A stretch of DNA of 32,963 nt from an uncultured Lachnospiraceae bacterium (GTDB taxonomy: Bacteria > Bacillota > Clostridia > Lachnospirales > Lachnospiraceae). Position 1 is the first letter of the stretch, and every line of letters begins with the position of its first letter. The notes under the pieces are model-generated. The model made no database searches. It worked only from the letters and a program-made list of their open reading frames with translations, and was not told the DNA's origin. The stretch is taken from NCBI GenBank assembly GCA_947625875.1, contig CANQQG010000026.1:1-32963 (forward strand), written 5' to 3'. This document shows, in pieces, positions 32,935 through 32,963 of the stretch. The translations under genes were made by a program, and so were the position numbers.

Positions 32935-32963
32935 CTCAAAAAATCACCCACTTTTTTTCAAAA

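Noticed and set aside
32935-32963. Similarity of the right edge to the DNA upstream of the ECF sigma gene
   Set aside because: Both share a TTTTGAAAAA stretch, but the flanking bases do not align, so a shared promoter element is not supported.

Overview
The window looks like chromosomal DNA from a gut-type Lachnospiraceae (Clostridia, Bacillota). This rests on purine-rich Shine-Dalgarno (SD) sites before nearly every gene, a DUF6033-like protein, a BspA-type leucine-rich-repeat protein, a sensorless chemotaxis receptor, and an ECF-sigma/ABC-transporter operon of a kind common in that family. Most of the DNA is fairly GC-rich, with two clearly AT-rich patches. Every gene I can support is on the minus strand, so transcription runs from high to low coordinates. 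Genes are tightly packed: no stretch over 300 bases lacks a gene, and the largest gaps (about 100-220 bases) mostly hold promoters and terminators.

Layout, in transcription order from the right edge. (a) 32934-31251: an N-terminally incomplete ABC ATPase and its permease. (b) 31157-27324: a ThiF/MoeB-like adenylyltransferase, an AAA-ATPase/PD-(D/E)XK fusion, acylphosphatase and a YwqG-like DUF1963 protein, closed by a terminator. (c) 27171-24093: an ECF sigma factor, a six-helix membrane protein, an ABC ATPase and a permease, joined by three overlaps. (d) 23982-21520: a second AAA-ATPase/PD-(D/E)XK fusion, a 46-codon coupled ORF, and a NADAR protein of the DarT1-antitoxin type with no toxin gene beside it. 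(e) 21435-15784: a PEP/pyruvate-binding protein, aroB, an AI-2E/PerM-family permease and a short-chain dehydrogenase in one tight operon; then a polysaccharide deacetylase with a strong terminator. (f) 14690-8001: an AT-rich two-gene island encoding a 593-aa protein of unknown family and a 1631-aa protein with two DUF262 (GmrS/ParB-like) modules. (g) 7984-5724: an Lgt-type prolipoprotein transferase and an MBOAT acyltransferase. (h) 5613-1: a chemotaxis receptor, a flavin reductase, the DUF6033 protein, an HD phosphohydrolase, a double hemerythrin, an LRR protein and the first 20 codons of another gene.

The most promising candidate for an undescribed system is (f). It is a translationally coupled gene pair of foreign base composition inserted between ordinary cell-envelope genes. 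The large protein keeps the DUF262 signature motifs twice but shows no recognisable HNH (DUF1524) nuclease part. Known DUF262 proteins such as GmrSD, SspE and BrxU act against phage DNA, so an anti-phage role is a reasonable inference, not a demonstrated one. The orphan NADAR antitoxin-like gene and the two AAA/PD-(D/E)XK proteins add to a scattered set of defence-like genes. All function calls come from reading motifs by eye; no database search was run.
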